From the NCBI GenBank assembly GCA_051061015.1, contig JBPFEG010000013.1:1-64000 (forward strand): DNA of 64,000 bases, in the 5' to 3' direction. This document shows, one piece after another, positions 38,491-47,487 of this stretch; within the stretch, counting starts at the first letter, position 1, and each line of letters opens with the position of its first letter. The notes below the pieces were generated by a model that saw only the letters and a list, made by a program, of their open reading frames with translations, had not been told where the DNA came from and did no database searches. The stretch is from Methylomicrobium sp051061015 (GTDB lineage: Bacteria > Pseudomonadota > Gammaproteobacteria > Methylococcales > Methylomonadaceae). Position numbers and translations under genes: made by a program.

Positions 38491-39714
38491 ATGGCATTGT
38501 ACGTATTTAAATTCGGCGGCACCTCGGTCGGTTCGGTCGAACGAATCAAGGCCGTAGCCGAGAGAGTAAAAAAAGCGCACGATCAGGGCGATCAAATCGT
38601 GGTTGTGGTATCGGCGATGAGCGGCGAAACCAATCGCCTGATTGGACTGGCAAAGGATATTCAGCAGCAGCCGAATGCGCGCGAGCTCGACATGCTGGTT
38701 TCGACCGGCGAGCAGGTCACTGTCGCCCTGCTCGCGATGGCGCTCGAAGAAACCGGCTGTCCGGCGTTTTCGTTTACCGGCGGCCAGGTCAAAATCCTGA
38801 CGGATAGCAGCCATACCAAAGCGCGAATTCGCAATATCGACGACGGCCGGATGCGCGAGCAACTGAATCAGGGCAAAGTGGTCGTAGTGGCCGGTTTTCA
38901 AGGCGTCGACGAGAACGACAACATCACGACCCTGGGCAGAGGCGGCTCGGATACCACGGCCGTTGCGCTGGCGGCGGCACTGAAGGCGAACGAATGCCTG
39001 ATCTATACCGACGTGGACGGCGTGTACACGACCGATCCCCGCGTCGAGCCGAAGGCCCGCCGTCTCGAGCGGATCACGTTCGAGGAAATGCTCGAAATGG
39101 CCAGCCTCGGCTCGAAAGTGTTGCAGATCCGTTCGGTCGAATTTGCCGGCAAATATAACGTGGCATTACGCGTATTATCATCATTTACAGAAGGTAACGG
39201 CACGCTGATTACCTATGAGGACACACAAATGGAAAGCGCATTGATTTCGGGCATCGCCTTCAATCGGGACGAAGCCAAATTGACGATCACCGGCGTGCCG
39301 GACAAGCCGGGCGTCGCCTCCAAAATCCTCGGCCCGATCGCCGATGCGAATATCGAGGTCGACATGATCGTGCAGAATATCGCCGAGGACGAGACGACCG
39401 ACTTCACTTTTACCGTGCACCGGAACGATTTTCAACGCGCGAAGGCCTCGCTCGAACTTACCTGCGCCGAACTGGGTGCGAAAAAAGTCACCGCCGACGA
39501 TAATATCGTGAAGATTTCTATTGTCGGCGTCGGCATGCGTTCGCACGCAGGCATCGCCAACACCATGTTCCAGACACTGGCTTCCGAAGGCATCAACATC
39601 AAGATGATCTCGACCTCCGAAATCAAGATTTCGGTCGTTGTCGACGAAAAATACCTGGAACTGGCCGTCAGAGCACTCCATGCGGCGTTCCAGCTGGATC
39701 AGCAAATAGCCTAA
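38491..39714 (+). CDS. lysC: Aspartate kinase, lysine-sensitive type with two ACT domains
   Basis: This enzyme phosphorylates aspartate, the first step toward lysine, threonine, methionine and diaminopimelate. The 407-residue monofunctional form has the kinase signature KFGGTSVGSVERIKAVAERV, the nucleotide-binding GRGGSDTTAVALAAALKANE and YTDVDGVYTTDPR, and two regulatory ACT domains (LTITGVPDKPGVASKILGPI; ISIVGVGMRSHAGIANTMFQ). It is a short, alpha/beta-type single-gene aspartokinase. csrA, which often follows alaS-lysC, is not found after it here. Confidence 0.96.
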   Translation: MALYVFKFGGTSVGSVERIKAVAERVKKAHDQGDQIVVVVSAMSGETNRLIGLAKDIQQQPNARELDMLVSTGEQVTVALLAMALEETGCPAFSFTGGQVKILTDSSHTKARIRNIDDGRMREQLNQGKVVVVAGFQGVDENDNITTLGRGGSDTTAVALAAALKANECLIYTDVDGVYTTDPRVEPKARRLERITFEEMLEMASLGSKVLQIRSVEFAGKYNVALRVLSSFTEGNGTLITYEDTQMESALISGIAFNRDEAKLTITGVPDKPGVASKILGPIADANIEVDMIVQNIAEDETTDFTFTVHRNDFQRAKASLELTCAELGAKKVTADDNIVKISIVGVGMRSHAGIANTMFQTLASEGINIKMISTSEIKISVVVDEKYLELAVRALHAAFQLDQQIA

Positions 39715-39885
39715 CGCAACAGTTTTCCCTCCGTTTTTCCCGATGAAACGGAGTACCTCACTCTTATCTTGATCAAGGTGCAACAGGGCGATGAGACCCA
39801 TCGCACCTCAGCAAGATATCTCCCTTCAGAGCCCTGCACGTCATGTGATGGCGGCAACTGAACCTAAAAAAATAATCATTGCCTA

Positions 39886-39911
39886 ATTTTTAGGAATGAT
39901 TTTTAGGAATG
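39886..39911. repeat. Tandem 13-bp repeat upstream of the DUF2892 gene
   Basis: ATTTTTAGGAATG occurs twice in perfect tandem (39886-39898 and 39899-39911), 50 bases before the next start codon. CCTAAAAA at 39863-39870 is the inverse of the TTTTTAGG core. Such an arrangement may be an operator. Confidence 0.55.
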
Positions 39912-39960
39912 CCTCGCCTTAAATCACGATTGATGCAAAATTTCTAAGAGGAGTCGGATT

Positions 39961-40401
39961 ATGAAAAGTACAGACAGAGTGCGTGCTAATACTTCTGAAG
40001 AAATTAACCGCCAGATTGACCGGGAAATAAACGTTCGGGTGAAGGAATATGCCAAAAGAAGCCCCGAAGATATTACCCGCCGTATCGACGAACTTGACCG
40101 TGAATGGGATATCGAACGTGTGCTCGAAACCAATGCTTCAGCCCTGGCTTTTACCGGGCTGTTTCTCGGCGTAACGAAAAATATCAAATGGCTGATGCTG
40201 CCGGCGGTGGTTTTACCGTTCCTGTTTCAACATGCGGTTCAGGGCTGGTGTCCTCCGATGCCGATATTGCGCCGGCTAGGCGTACGTACGCGCAATGAGA
40301 TTGATCGGGAAAAATACGCGTTGAAGGTGCTACGCGGCGATTTTAACAAAACCGAATCGTTGCCGCGAGATGAGGCGGCATTAAAGGCGGTAAAACTTTA
40401 A
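39961..40401 (+). CDS. DUF2892-type membrane protein
   Basis: This 146-residue protein begins with a charged, probably helical region of about 55 residues (EEINRQIDREINVRVKEYAK; DITRRIDELDREWDIERVLE). Two membrane segments follow (ALAFTGLFLGVTKNIKWLML; LPAVVLPFLFQHAVQGWCPP), then CPPMPILRRLGVR. The GWCPPMPILRRLG ending matches the DUF2892 pattern (GFCPMEKILKKLG) seen in YgaP-like inner-membrane proteins, which often go with rhodanese domains; none is present here. AGGAG lies eight bases before the ATG. Function is unknown. Confidence 0.75.
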   Translation: MKSTDRVRANTSEEINRQIDREINVRVKEYAKRSPEDITRRIDELDREWDIERVLETNASALAFTGLFLGVTKNIKWLMLPAVVLPFLFQHAVQGWCPPMPILRRLGVRTRNEIDREKYALKVLRGDFNKTESLPRDEAALKAVKL

Positions 40402-40722
40402 AGCTGGAATGTCCGGCGCAACCGTTTTTAACGGACTTTTACGCCCTGTTTAACCAGATTTATACCCGTTGCCGGGGCTGAGTGGTGGACTGACTCAAGC
40501 ATCAAGGGTTTTAAAATTGTCAGTCGATGAGCAGAATGCCCATTTTTTACCCTCTCCAGGTCCAGATACGCTATCTTGCCCCGACCCATGAAAAACCCTA
40601 CGCTCATCATCTTTCGAATTTTCTTGGCTAAGTCGCTTTTAAATCACCCATAGGCCCGCTATCGGCGTTATAATTTGTCGGTTTAACAGCGTTTTCCGAT
40701 TGAATGCCTGAAGCGTCCGCCT
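40402..40722. other. Intergenic stretch, no gene seen
   Basis: This 321-bp stretch before sbcC holds no credible reading frame and no sbcD. The 60-codon open frame on the minus strand here lacks a ribosome site and family resemblance. Confidence 0.5.
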
Positions 40723-43700
40723 ATGAAAATTCTCAATATCCACTTCAAAAACGTCAACTCGTTGGAAGGCGAGCATCGGATCAATTTTGAGCAATCTCCG
40801 TTCACCGATACGGGCGTATTTGCGATCACAGGCCCCAACGGTTCAGGCAAAACCAGTATCCTGGACGCGATCACGCTGGGGCTGTACGGCGAAACTTACC
40901 GCTTCGACCGCCCCGCCGAGCATGTGATGACCCGTCATACCGACGAATGTTTTTCCGAAATCGAGTTTGCGATGGGCGAGGACAAATACCGGTCGAGTTG
41001 GCGGGTGCTGCGCAATGCAAGCGGCGAATTGCAGTCTCCCGAAATGCGACTGCTGCATTTGAACGGTCAGGAAGAAACCCTGGCGGCGACACCGCACGAG
41101 GTCAATGCGAAACTGACCGAAATCACCGGCATGAATTTCCGTAATTTCACCCGCTCGATCATGCTCGCGCAAGGCGATTTCTCCGCGTTTTTGAATGCGC
41201 TGGACAGCGAACGGATGGACATGCTCGAAAAAATCGTCGGCAGCGATATTTATGCGGATTATAAACGCGATATCGAAACCCGGTTCGCCGAGGCTAACCA
41301 GAAACTGGAACTGATCAGCCGGGAACTGGCGCTGATTCCGGTCATGGATGCAGCGAAACGGGAAGCTTCCGAGCATGACTTGCAGGACTTCAATGATCAG
41401 TTCATTGCCCTGCAGGAGGAATTGGGCTGGCTTCAGGAACAGCAGCTCGCGCTGCAGAAGATTGAAGGTTTAGAGGGCCGAATCGAAGGACAGCACAAGG
41501 AACTTCAGGCTTTCGAACAGGAACAGAACCGCATTCAGCAAATTTTGACGCGTCTGGATACCCTGCAGGATCTGAAGCCGTTTGCAAAAGACCTGGCAGC
41601 GATCCAGGAAAGCGATCAAGCCGTACAGGAAAGCCAATCGGCACTAACGGCGATGACCGCGGAATTAAAGCAGCTTGAGGATTTGCTGGCGAGCCAGAGT
41701 CAACCTCAGCCGGCTCCTGAAGGCTTGGGCAGCCGGTCGCTGGAAGCTCAACAGGAAACACTTTACGACATCCAATCGCAAATGAGCCAGCTTGAGCTGG
41801 CTCGGTCAATGCAAACCGGAAAATTGCAGGTCCTGGCCGCCCAGGGCGCCGAAAAGAAAGCGGCTCTGCAGGAGATCGCCGATTGGCTCGCGCAGCATGT
41901 CGGCGATGCCTCTTTGGTCGACAACTTTCCCGAAACAATCAAGCTGAAAAACCTGCGTGAGGAAATCCATGAGCTGAGCCAGAAGCAAAAGGCCTTCGAT
42001 GACTGGGCCAAAAATGCCTCTGCTTCACTTCGCAATACGCAAGCCGCGATCGACAAGGAAACCGCGAACGTCGCTCGTTTTCAGGAACAACTCGCGATCG
42101 AGGAAAAAACCGTCGCCTCGCTCCTGCAAGGCAAAACACCGGAAGAGCTGACAGAATTGCACCGCGATCAGCAGGCGCGCGTCAACTCTTTCAAGGAGTT
42201 GAAGGAACTTGCCATACAATACCGGAAGCTGGCGGGAAACGGCTCCGGTTTGTTCGGGCTGTTCAAAAAAACCTCGAGCACCCTTCCCGATCCGGATGAG
42301 CTGGCGCGCGAGCTCGCAGAACTTCGCGAAAGCATCAAGCGCGACGAGAATATCCGGTTAATCCTTGAAGGCGCGGTTTACCGGGAAAACATGATGAAGC
42401 GCATGGTCGAGGACCGTCATCATCTGATCGACGGGAAGCCCTGCCCTTTATGCGGCGCGTTACAGCATCCTTATGCGAAACAGCCGCCGGCAGTCGGCAG
42501 TTCGGTAAATGCGCTGGCCGATCAGCAGGCACGCCTACGCGCGGAAATCGCCAGAGCCGAACGCATGGAGATTGAGGTCGAGGATGCGCGCCGGCTGGCA
42601 GAGAAAAATGCGGTCACCCATCAAAAAGCACGACAGATTCAGGCGCAATGGGGGACCCTGCGCAATCGGCTGCATATCCTACAAAGCCTGGAGATCGATC
42701 AGGTCAAACGCATGGATGAACTCTACGATGAGGAAGCCGGGCAGTTCAAGGAGATCACGTTTCTGCTTGGCAAGCATCGTAACAAGCTACAAAGCATCGA
42801 AAAACTGAAATTACAGATCGCGAAAAGCAGTGCGGTAATCGAGCAACTGACTGCCGCGTATCAAAAACTTGAATCCGAGCGAGAAGATCAGCCGCAGGAC
42901 CCTTTTGAACTCACCAATGCGTTGACTGCGGCGGTCCAGGAAGAAAAAGAGCTATCCGCAAAGGTGACCGAACAGCTTGCGCTGCTTGGCGAAAAAATGC
43001 CGGGAAAAGGCAAGGAAGAACAGTTTTACGACAAGCTCAGCCGCCGCCGTCATGAATATCAGACCCATTTGATCCGGAAAGAGGGCCTGGAAGAAGACCT
43101 GGCGGCACTGGCGGCCAGCGACCAGGCGATCCGCGGGGAATTGAAAGACTTTGAGGAAAAAATTGCCCGTTTCGGCAGCAAGCTGCAAAAAGAAGAAAGT
43201 GTCGCGCTACATCTGGCGCTGCTCGACAAGCAGAAGTTGATCGCGGCCGAACGCGTGCGGCTCGCTGAAAAGCAGGCGCTTGTTAACGTGCATCAGAAAG
43301 CTCTGCAAACAAAGATGCAGGAAGCCAACTTTTCGAGCATCGAAGAGGTCAAGGAAATGCTGACGCTGCAGGCATCGCGCCTCGAACTGGAACAGAAAGC
43401 CGCTTATCTGGCGCAACGCGCCGCCGAAACCTCAGCGGTCATGGAAAGCAACCGTCAGCAACTGGATGCAGCGATGCGCGAAAAAGACACCGAACTGTTG
43501 CTCGAGGAAATTAATACGCAGGTGCGCAGTGTGACTCAAAAACTCGAAATCGCGCATTTCGAAGTGCGGCATCTGGATAATTTATTGAAGGAGCAGGAGC
43601 GGCTTCGCAGTCGGTACGAAGCGGCACATGCCCAGCTCGAAGATCAGGAAGTGGTTGTCAAGGCATTGACCGAAGAACAGCAACTGATCCATGCCGAAAG

Positions 43701-44169
43701 CGGAATGGTATTCCGCCGCCGTGTACAGGAGAAAATCGCCGACCAACTGCTCGGCAAAACGAATGCCTTGCTCGAAAAAATGAGCGGCCGATATTATCTG
43801 CGCAAAATACCGAGCGAAAAAGGGCTCGCGCTCGAGGTCGAGGACACCCTGCAAGGCAATGCGCGCCGCCAGCCCCGCACTCTGTCCGGCGGCGAGAGCT
43901 TCGTGGTCAGTCTGGCTTTGGCACTCGGGCTTTCCGAACTGGCCAGCAACGGCAAATCGGTCGATTCGTTGTTTCTCGACGAAGGCTTCGGCAGTCTCGA
44001 CGCCGAAACCCTGTTTACCGTGATCAGCACGCTCGAAAGCCTGCATACCCAGCACGGCAAAACGGTCGGCGTCATTTCTCATGTCGAAAGCGTACAAAAG
44101 CGCTTCAAAGCGCGTTTGCAGATCGTCAAAAAACCGAACGGCATGGGTATGCTGAAAATGGCGTCCTGA
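40723..44169 (+). CDS. sbcC: Exonuclease SbcC (Rad50-like SMC ATPase)
   Basis: With the SbcD nuclease, SbcC cleaves DNA hairpins and ends during repair. The 1148-residue protein has the N-terminal ATPase half with Walker A GPNGSGKT (37-44), and long coiled coils broken by a zinc hook CPLCGALQHPY. The C-terminal ATPase half has the signature LSGGESFVVSLALALGLSEL, Walker B DSLFLDEGFGSLD and the H-loop VISHVESVQKRF. sbcD normally lies just upstream, but the preceding 320 bases are non-coding and the gene before that is a membrane protein. Either sbcD is elsewhere or this SbcC works with another partner. Confidence 0.92.
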   Translation: MKILNIHFKNVNSLEGEHRINFEQSPFTDTGVFAITGPNGSGKTSILDAITLGLYGETYRFDRPAEHVMTRHTDECFSEIEFAMGEDKYRSSWRVLRNASGELQSPEMRLLHLNGQEETLAATPHEVNAKLTEITGMNFRNFTRSIMLAQGDFSAFLNALDSERMDMLEKIVGSDIYADYKRDIETRFAEANQKLELISRELALIPVMDAAKREASEHDLQDFNDQFIALQEELGWLQEQQLALQKIEGLEGRIEGQHKELQAFEQEQNRIQQILTRLDTLQDLKPFAKDLAAIQESDQAVQESQSALTAMTAELKQLEDLLASQSQPQPAPEGLGSRSLEAQQETLYDIQSQMSQLELARSMQTGKLQVLAAQGAEKKAALQEIADWLAQHVGDASLVDNFPETIKLKNLREEIHELSQKQKAFDDWAKNASASLRNTQAAIDKETANVARFQEQLAIEEKTVASLLQGKTPEELTELHRDQQARVNSFKELKELAIQYRKLAGNGSGLFGLFKKTSSTLPDPDELARELAELRESIKRDENIRLILEGAVYRENMMKRMVEDRHHLIDGKPCPLCGALQHPYAKQPPAVGSSVNALADQQARLRAEIARAERMEIEVEDARRLAEKNAVTHQKARQIQAQWGTLRNRLHILQSLEIDQVKRMDELYDEEAGQFKEITFLLGKHRNKLQSIEKLKLQIAKSSAVIEQLTAAYQKLESEREDQPQDPFELTNALTAAVQEEKELSAKVTEQLALLGEKMPGKGKEEQFYDKLSRRRHEYQTHLIRKEGLEEDLAALAASDQAIRGELKDFEEKIARFGSKLQKEESVALHLALLDKQKLIAAERVRLAEKQALVNVHQKALQTKMQEANFSSIEEVKEMLTLQASRLELEQKAAYLAQRAAETSAVMESNRQQLDAAMREKDTELLLEEINTQVRSVTQKLEIAHFEVRHLDNLLKEQERLRSRYEAAHAQLEDQEVVVKALTEEQQLIHAESGMVFRRRVQEKIADQLLGKTNALLEKMSGRYYLRKIPSEKGLALEVEDTLQGNARRQPRTLSGGESFVVSLALALGLSELASNGKSVDSLFLDEGFGSLDAETLFTVISTLESLHTQHGKTVGVISHVESVQKRFKARLQIVKKPNGMGMLKMAS

Positions 44170-44268
44170 TCGCGATACAGATAGCTGAACGATGCAGGAT
44201 AAGACTGAAAATGGATTACCGACTCCCCGCGCTCTTGGAAAAATCCAGGGAAGGTTTGCTCTTCATTC

Positions 44269-45159
44269 ATGTCGATAACTTCCGCCGCGGTAGAATCACG
44301 TTCTCCCATCGATCTGACTCCGGATGAGATGTGGGCGATCAGCGAAGAAATTACGCTTAAATTCTCGCCGAATAAGGCCTCGTTGGCCGCTATGGGGAAT
44401 TTTCCGCCAGCCCATGTCACGGTTTCCGCAGCCACTGCCGTTCTGACGGAGCGACCGGCGACCGGGAACTTCAGTTACCGGGAGCTGCAGGCGATCAGCG
44501 AGGACATCAGCCAGCGTTTCATGCCGAAAGCCTCCAGCAGCGTTCCGGAAATACTCCTGCTGCCGGTCGATCCGCACCACCTGTATGCATACTGGGATGC
44601 CGGCTCCAGCCCACCGCTGATACCGGATCACAATTTGCAGCAACCTTTGACTTTGCGTATTTACTGGCGGCCGAATGCGAAACAGGAAATCACTGGATTG
44701 AATCTCTATTTCGATATTCCGGCCGACAACGCCGCGAAACGGAAAAAGATACGTCTGCCGGTCGACGATACGAACTATTCCGCTACGCTGGGTAAGTTGA
44801 ACCCGGACCATAGCCTCGAGGTGCTCGCGCATTCGAATCTCGTGCATGTGCCGGCCTCGCCGGGAAAAAAGCGATTTGATCCGGATGTTTCGTTGCCACA
44901 AAGCGCCACCGGCAATGAACCCCTGCCCGTCCCATCGACTGTGCAGGAAATGCTGAACGCGATACAGCGGCAAGGGGCGTATTTCCCTCTACACTCGTCC
45001 ATGACTCCGAATTCGAGCCCAATTGCCGCGATGCCCGGGATTGCCAGACTTTATGCCGAACTTATGAGTATTTTCAACGATATGACGATCGATTCCGAAC
45101 GGCTACCCGAATCCGGGCCGGCAAAACCGTCCGAACAGGCGTCGGGACTCGGCCTGTAA
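44269..45159 (+). CDS. DUF4912 domain protein linked to the GH57 branching enzyme
   Basis: This 296-residue protein has a duplicated short N-terminal motif (LTPDEMWAISEEITLKFSPN and YRELQAISEDISQRFMPKAS) and a central DUF4912 domain (EILLLPVDPHHLYAYWDAGS; LTLRIYW; DIPADNAAKRKKIRLPVDDT). A Pro/Ser-rich C-terminal part follows. DUF4912 proteins typically resemble carbohydrate-binding, immunoglobulin-like folds and lie beside GH57 enzymes, as here (8 bases). A role in presenting or binding alpha-glucan is inferred. Confidence 0.82.
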   Translation: MSITSAAVESRSPIDLTPDEMWAISEEITLKFSPNKASLAAMGNFPPAHVTVSAATAVLTERPATGNFSYRELQAISEDISQRFMPKASSSVPEILLLPVDPHHLYAYWDAGSSPPLIPDHNLQQPLTLRIYWRPNAKQEITGLNLYFDIPADNAAKRKKIRLPVDDTNYSATLGKLNPDHSLEVLAHSNLVHVPASPGKKRFDPDVSLPQSATGNEPLPVPSTVQEMLNAIQRQGAYFPLHSSMTPNSSPIAAMPGIARLYAELMSIFNDMTIDSERLPESGPAKPSEQASGLGL

Positions 45160-45167
45160 AATATCCT

Positions 45168-46763
45168 ATGGAAAAAGGCTTCCTCAGCATTATCCTGCAT
45201 GCGCATCTGCCTTTCGTGCGCCACCCCGAACACCCGAGTTTTTTCGAGGAAAACTGGCTTTTCGAGGCGATGACAGAATGCTATATTCCGTTGATCGGCA
45301 TGCTTGACCGGCTGGAAGACGACCGCATCGACTACCGATTGACGCTGTCGCTGTCGCCGCCTTTGATATCGATGCTGCGCGACGAACTGTTACAGAGCCG
45401 CTATCTGAAGCATCTTCATAAACTGATCGAACTGGCTGAAAAAGAAATCGTCAGGACCCGCAAAGCGCCTGAATTCAATCAACTGGCACGGCTATACCGG
45501 CGTTTTTACCGGCATACCTTAAACGTCTATCAGAGCCGATACCAAGGCGATTTGCTCAGTGCGTTCGGCAAACATCAGGCGCTCGGCAAGCTCGAGTTGA
45601 TCACGACGGCTGCGACGCACGGTTTTCTGCCCCTGCTCAGCGTCAGTGAAGTCGCCGTGCGCAATCAAATCAACGTCGGCATCGACACGTTTCGCAGCCA
45701 TTTCGGTATTGCGCCGACGGGATTCTGGCTGCCGGAATGCGGTTACTACCCGGGCCTTGAATCCGTACTGAAGGACGCGGGCATTCAGTATTTTTTCGTC
45801 GATTCGCACAGCCTTCTGAATGCGAGCCGGCCGCCGGTCAGCGGCGTTTATGCGCCGCTCGCCTGCGATAACGGTGTCGCTGCGTTTGCGCGCGACCCGG
45901 AATCGTCCGAACAGGTATGGAGTTCCCATCTGGGCTATCCGGGCGATTTCGATTACCGCGAATACTATCGCGACATCGGCTTTGACCTGGACCTGGACAT
46001 TATCGGCCCTTATCTTCCGGATGGGCAAATCCGCGCCAATACCGGTATCAAATATTACCGTGTCACCGGCAAAAACCAGTCCAAGCAGATCTACAACCCG
46101 AAAGCCGCGCGGACTAAAGCTGAACTGCATGCGCGGGATTTTATTGCCAAGCGCCGGCAGCAAATCGACAGACTGACAGGCCGCACGGACCGTTCGCCGC
46201 TGATCGTCGCGCCCTACGATGCCGAACTGTTCGGTCACTGGTGGTTCGAAGGCCCCTACTGGCTTGAACAGGTGCTGCGGATTGCAGGCAAAAACCACAT
46301 CGACACGGTCAGCTGCGGCGACTACCTAAGACAATTCCCTTCTCCGCAAGTTGCAACGCCTTCTGCTTCGACCTGGGGCGCGCAAGGGTATTCCGGCTAC
46401 TGGATCAACGAAACGAACGACTGGATCTATCCTTTCCTGCACCAGGCCAGCCGGCAGCTGGAAGATTTTGTCGCCGAGCTCAAAGGCGTCTCGCTCAATG
46501 CCTTGCAGGAACGAGCATTCAATCAGGCAGTCCGCTCGCTGTTGCTCGCCCAGTCATCCGACTGGCCGTTCATCATGAAGTCGGGCACTACGGTCGAGTA
46601 TGCAAACAAACGCCTCACCGATCATTTAGCCCGTTTCAATTACTTATACGACAGCCTGCGCAAAGGCAAAATCGACGAGCGTTATCTGTCCGCGCTCGAA
46701 ATCATGGATAATATCTTTCCAAACATTGATTTTCGGAATTACTGCGCCTTGAAACCGGCGTGA
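45168..46763 (+). CDS. GH57 family 1,4-alpha-glucan branching enzyme
   Basis: The 531-residue protein matches the GH57 branching-enzyme type. It has the N-terminal HAHLPFVRHPEHPSFFEENW, the nucleophile E190 in PTGFWLPECGYYPGLES, and the acid/base D351 in PYDAELFGHWWFEGPYWLEQ. A C-terminal helical DUF1957-like domain contains the typical LLLAQSSDWPFIMKSGTT. It would create alpha-1,6 branches in glycogen-like glucan in the cytosol. No other glycogen gene (glgA, glgC, glgP) is in the window. It is probably cotranscribed with the DUF4912 gene, and the DUF2490 gene begins 22 bases later. Confidence 0.93.
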   Translation: MEKGFLSIILHAHLPFVRHPEHPSFFEENWLFEAMTECYIPLIGMLDRLEDDRIDYRLTLSLSPPLISMLRDELLQSRYLKHLHKLIELAEKEIVRTRKAPEFNQLARLYRRFYRHTLNVYQSRYQGDLLSAFGKHQALGKLELITTAATHGFLPLLSVSEVAVRNQINVGIDTFRSHFGIAPTGFWLPECGYYPGLESVLKDAGIQYFFVDSHSLLNASRPPVSGVYAPLACDNGVAAFARDPESSEQVWSSHLGYPGDFDYREYYRDIGFDLDLDIIGPYLPDGQIRANTGIKYYRVTGKNQSKQIYNPKAARTKAELHARDFIAKRRQQIDRLTGRTDRSPLIVAPYDAELFGHWWFEGPYWLEQVLRIAGKNHIDTVSCGDYLRQFPSPQVATPSASTWGAQGYSGYWINETNDWIYPFLHQASRQLEDFVAELKGVSLNALQERAFNQAVRSLLLAQSSDWPFIMKSGTTVEYANKRLTDHLARFNYLYDSLRKGKIDERYLSALEIMDNIFPNIDFRNYCALKPA

Positions 46764-46785
46764 GTCCTGTCAGCTCGATACGGTT

Positions 46786-47487
46786 ATGAGGAACCATTTA
46801 CTCACTTTATTGCTCAGCTGTTTGATCAGCGCATCAAGCCTTGCCGCGGCAGCGCCCGTGAAAGATGACTGGGGCATGTGGCTCAGCAACACCTATCAGA
46901 CCGACTTCGGCGGCAGTAATTATCTGGCATTTCTCGAACTGGCGCCGCGCACGAAACACGATAACGGGGAATTCAGCCAGATCATCGTACGGCCCTTGCT
47001 GGGCTATAAGCTGACCCAGAAACTGCAGTTGTGGCTCGGTTATACATGGCAGGGCGAATACAGCAAAGACACCGACTTCGATCTGGCTACCAACGACTTC
47101 ATGCAGCAACTGCAGTGGATTGACAACTGGACGCCGCAATTGAATTTTCAATACCGCTTCCGCTTCGAAGAGCGTTTTTTCGAGAACGAGGACACCGCAT
47201 ACCGGATGCGCCACCGTTTTCGCTTCGTCTATTCGCTGCCCGCGACAAAGGCATATCTGATTGCGGCTGACGAGCTGTTCGTTTATTTCAATTCGATCAA
47301 CCACGGCCGCCTCGCCACTGCGGTCCAGTCGGGCATCAACCAGAATCGAAGCTATGTGGGGATAGGCTACAAGATTACGCCGAAAATCAATATCGATACT
47401 GGCTACCAGTTTCAGTTCGTGAATAATTTCAGCGCCCCGGACGGCGCCAATCACATCTGGCTGACCAATATCAACGTGAATTTTTAA
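46786..47487 (+). CDS. DUF2490 outer-membrane-like protein
   Basis: This 233-residue protein has a signal peptide (MRNHLLTLLLSCLISASSLA, then AAAP). The mature part is made of short amphipathic beta strands rich in aromatic residues, such as LQLWLGYTWQGEYSKD, LNFQYRFRFEERF and NIDTGYQFQFVNNF, ending in phenylalanine (INVNF). These features and the QNRSYVGIGYKITPKINIDT stretch fit DUF2490, predicted outer membrane beta barrels. Its 3' end overlaps the convergent lpxB by 17 bases. Function is unknown. Confidence 0.82.
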   Translation: MRNHLLTLLLSCLISASSLAAAAPVKDDWGMWLSNTYQTDFGGSNYLAFLELAPRTKHDNGEFSQIIVRPLLGYKLTQKLQLWLGYTWQGEYSKDTDFDLATNDFMQQLQWIDNWTPQLNFQYRFRFEERFFENEDTAYRMRHRFRFVYSLPATKAYLIAADELFVYFNSINHGRLATAVQSGINQNRSYVGIGYKITPKINIDTGYQFQFVNNFSAPDGANHIWLTNINVNF

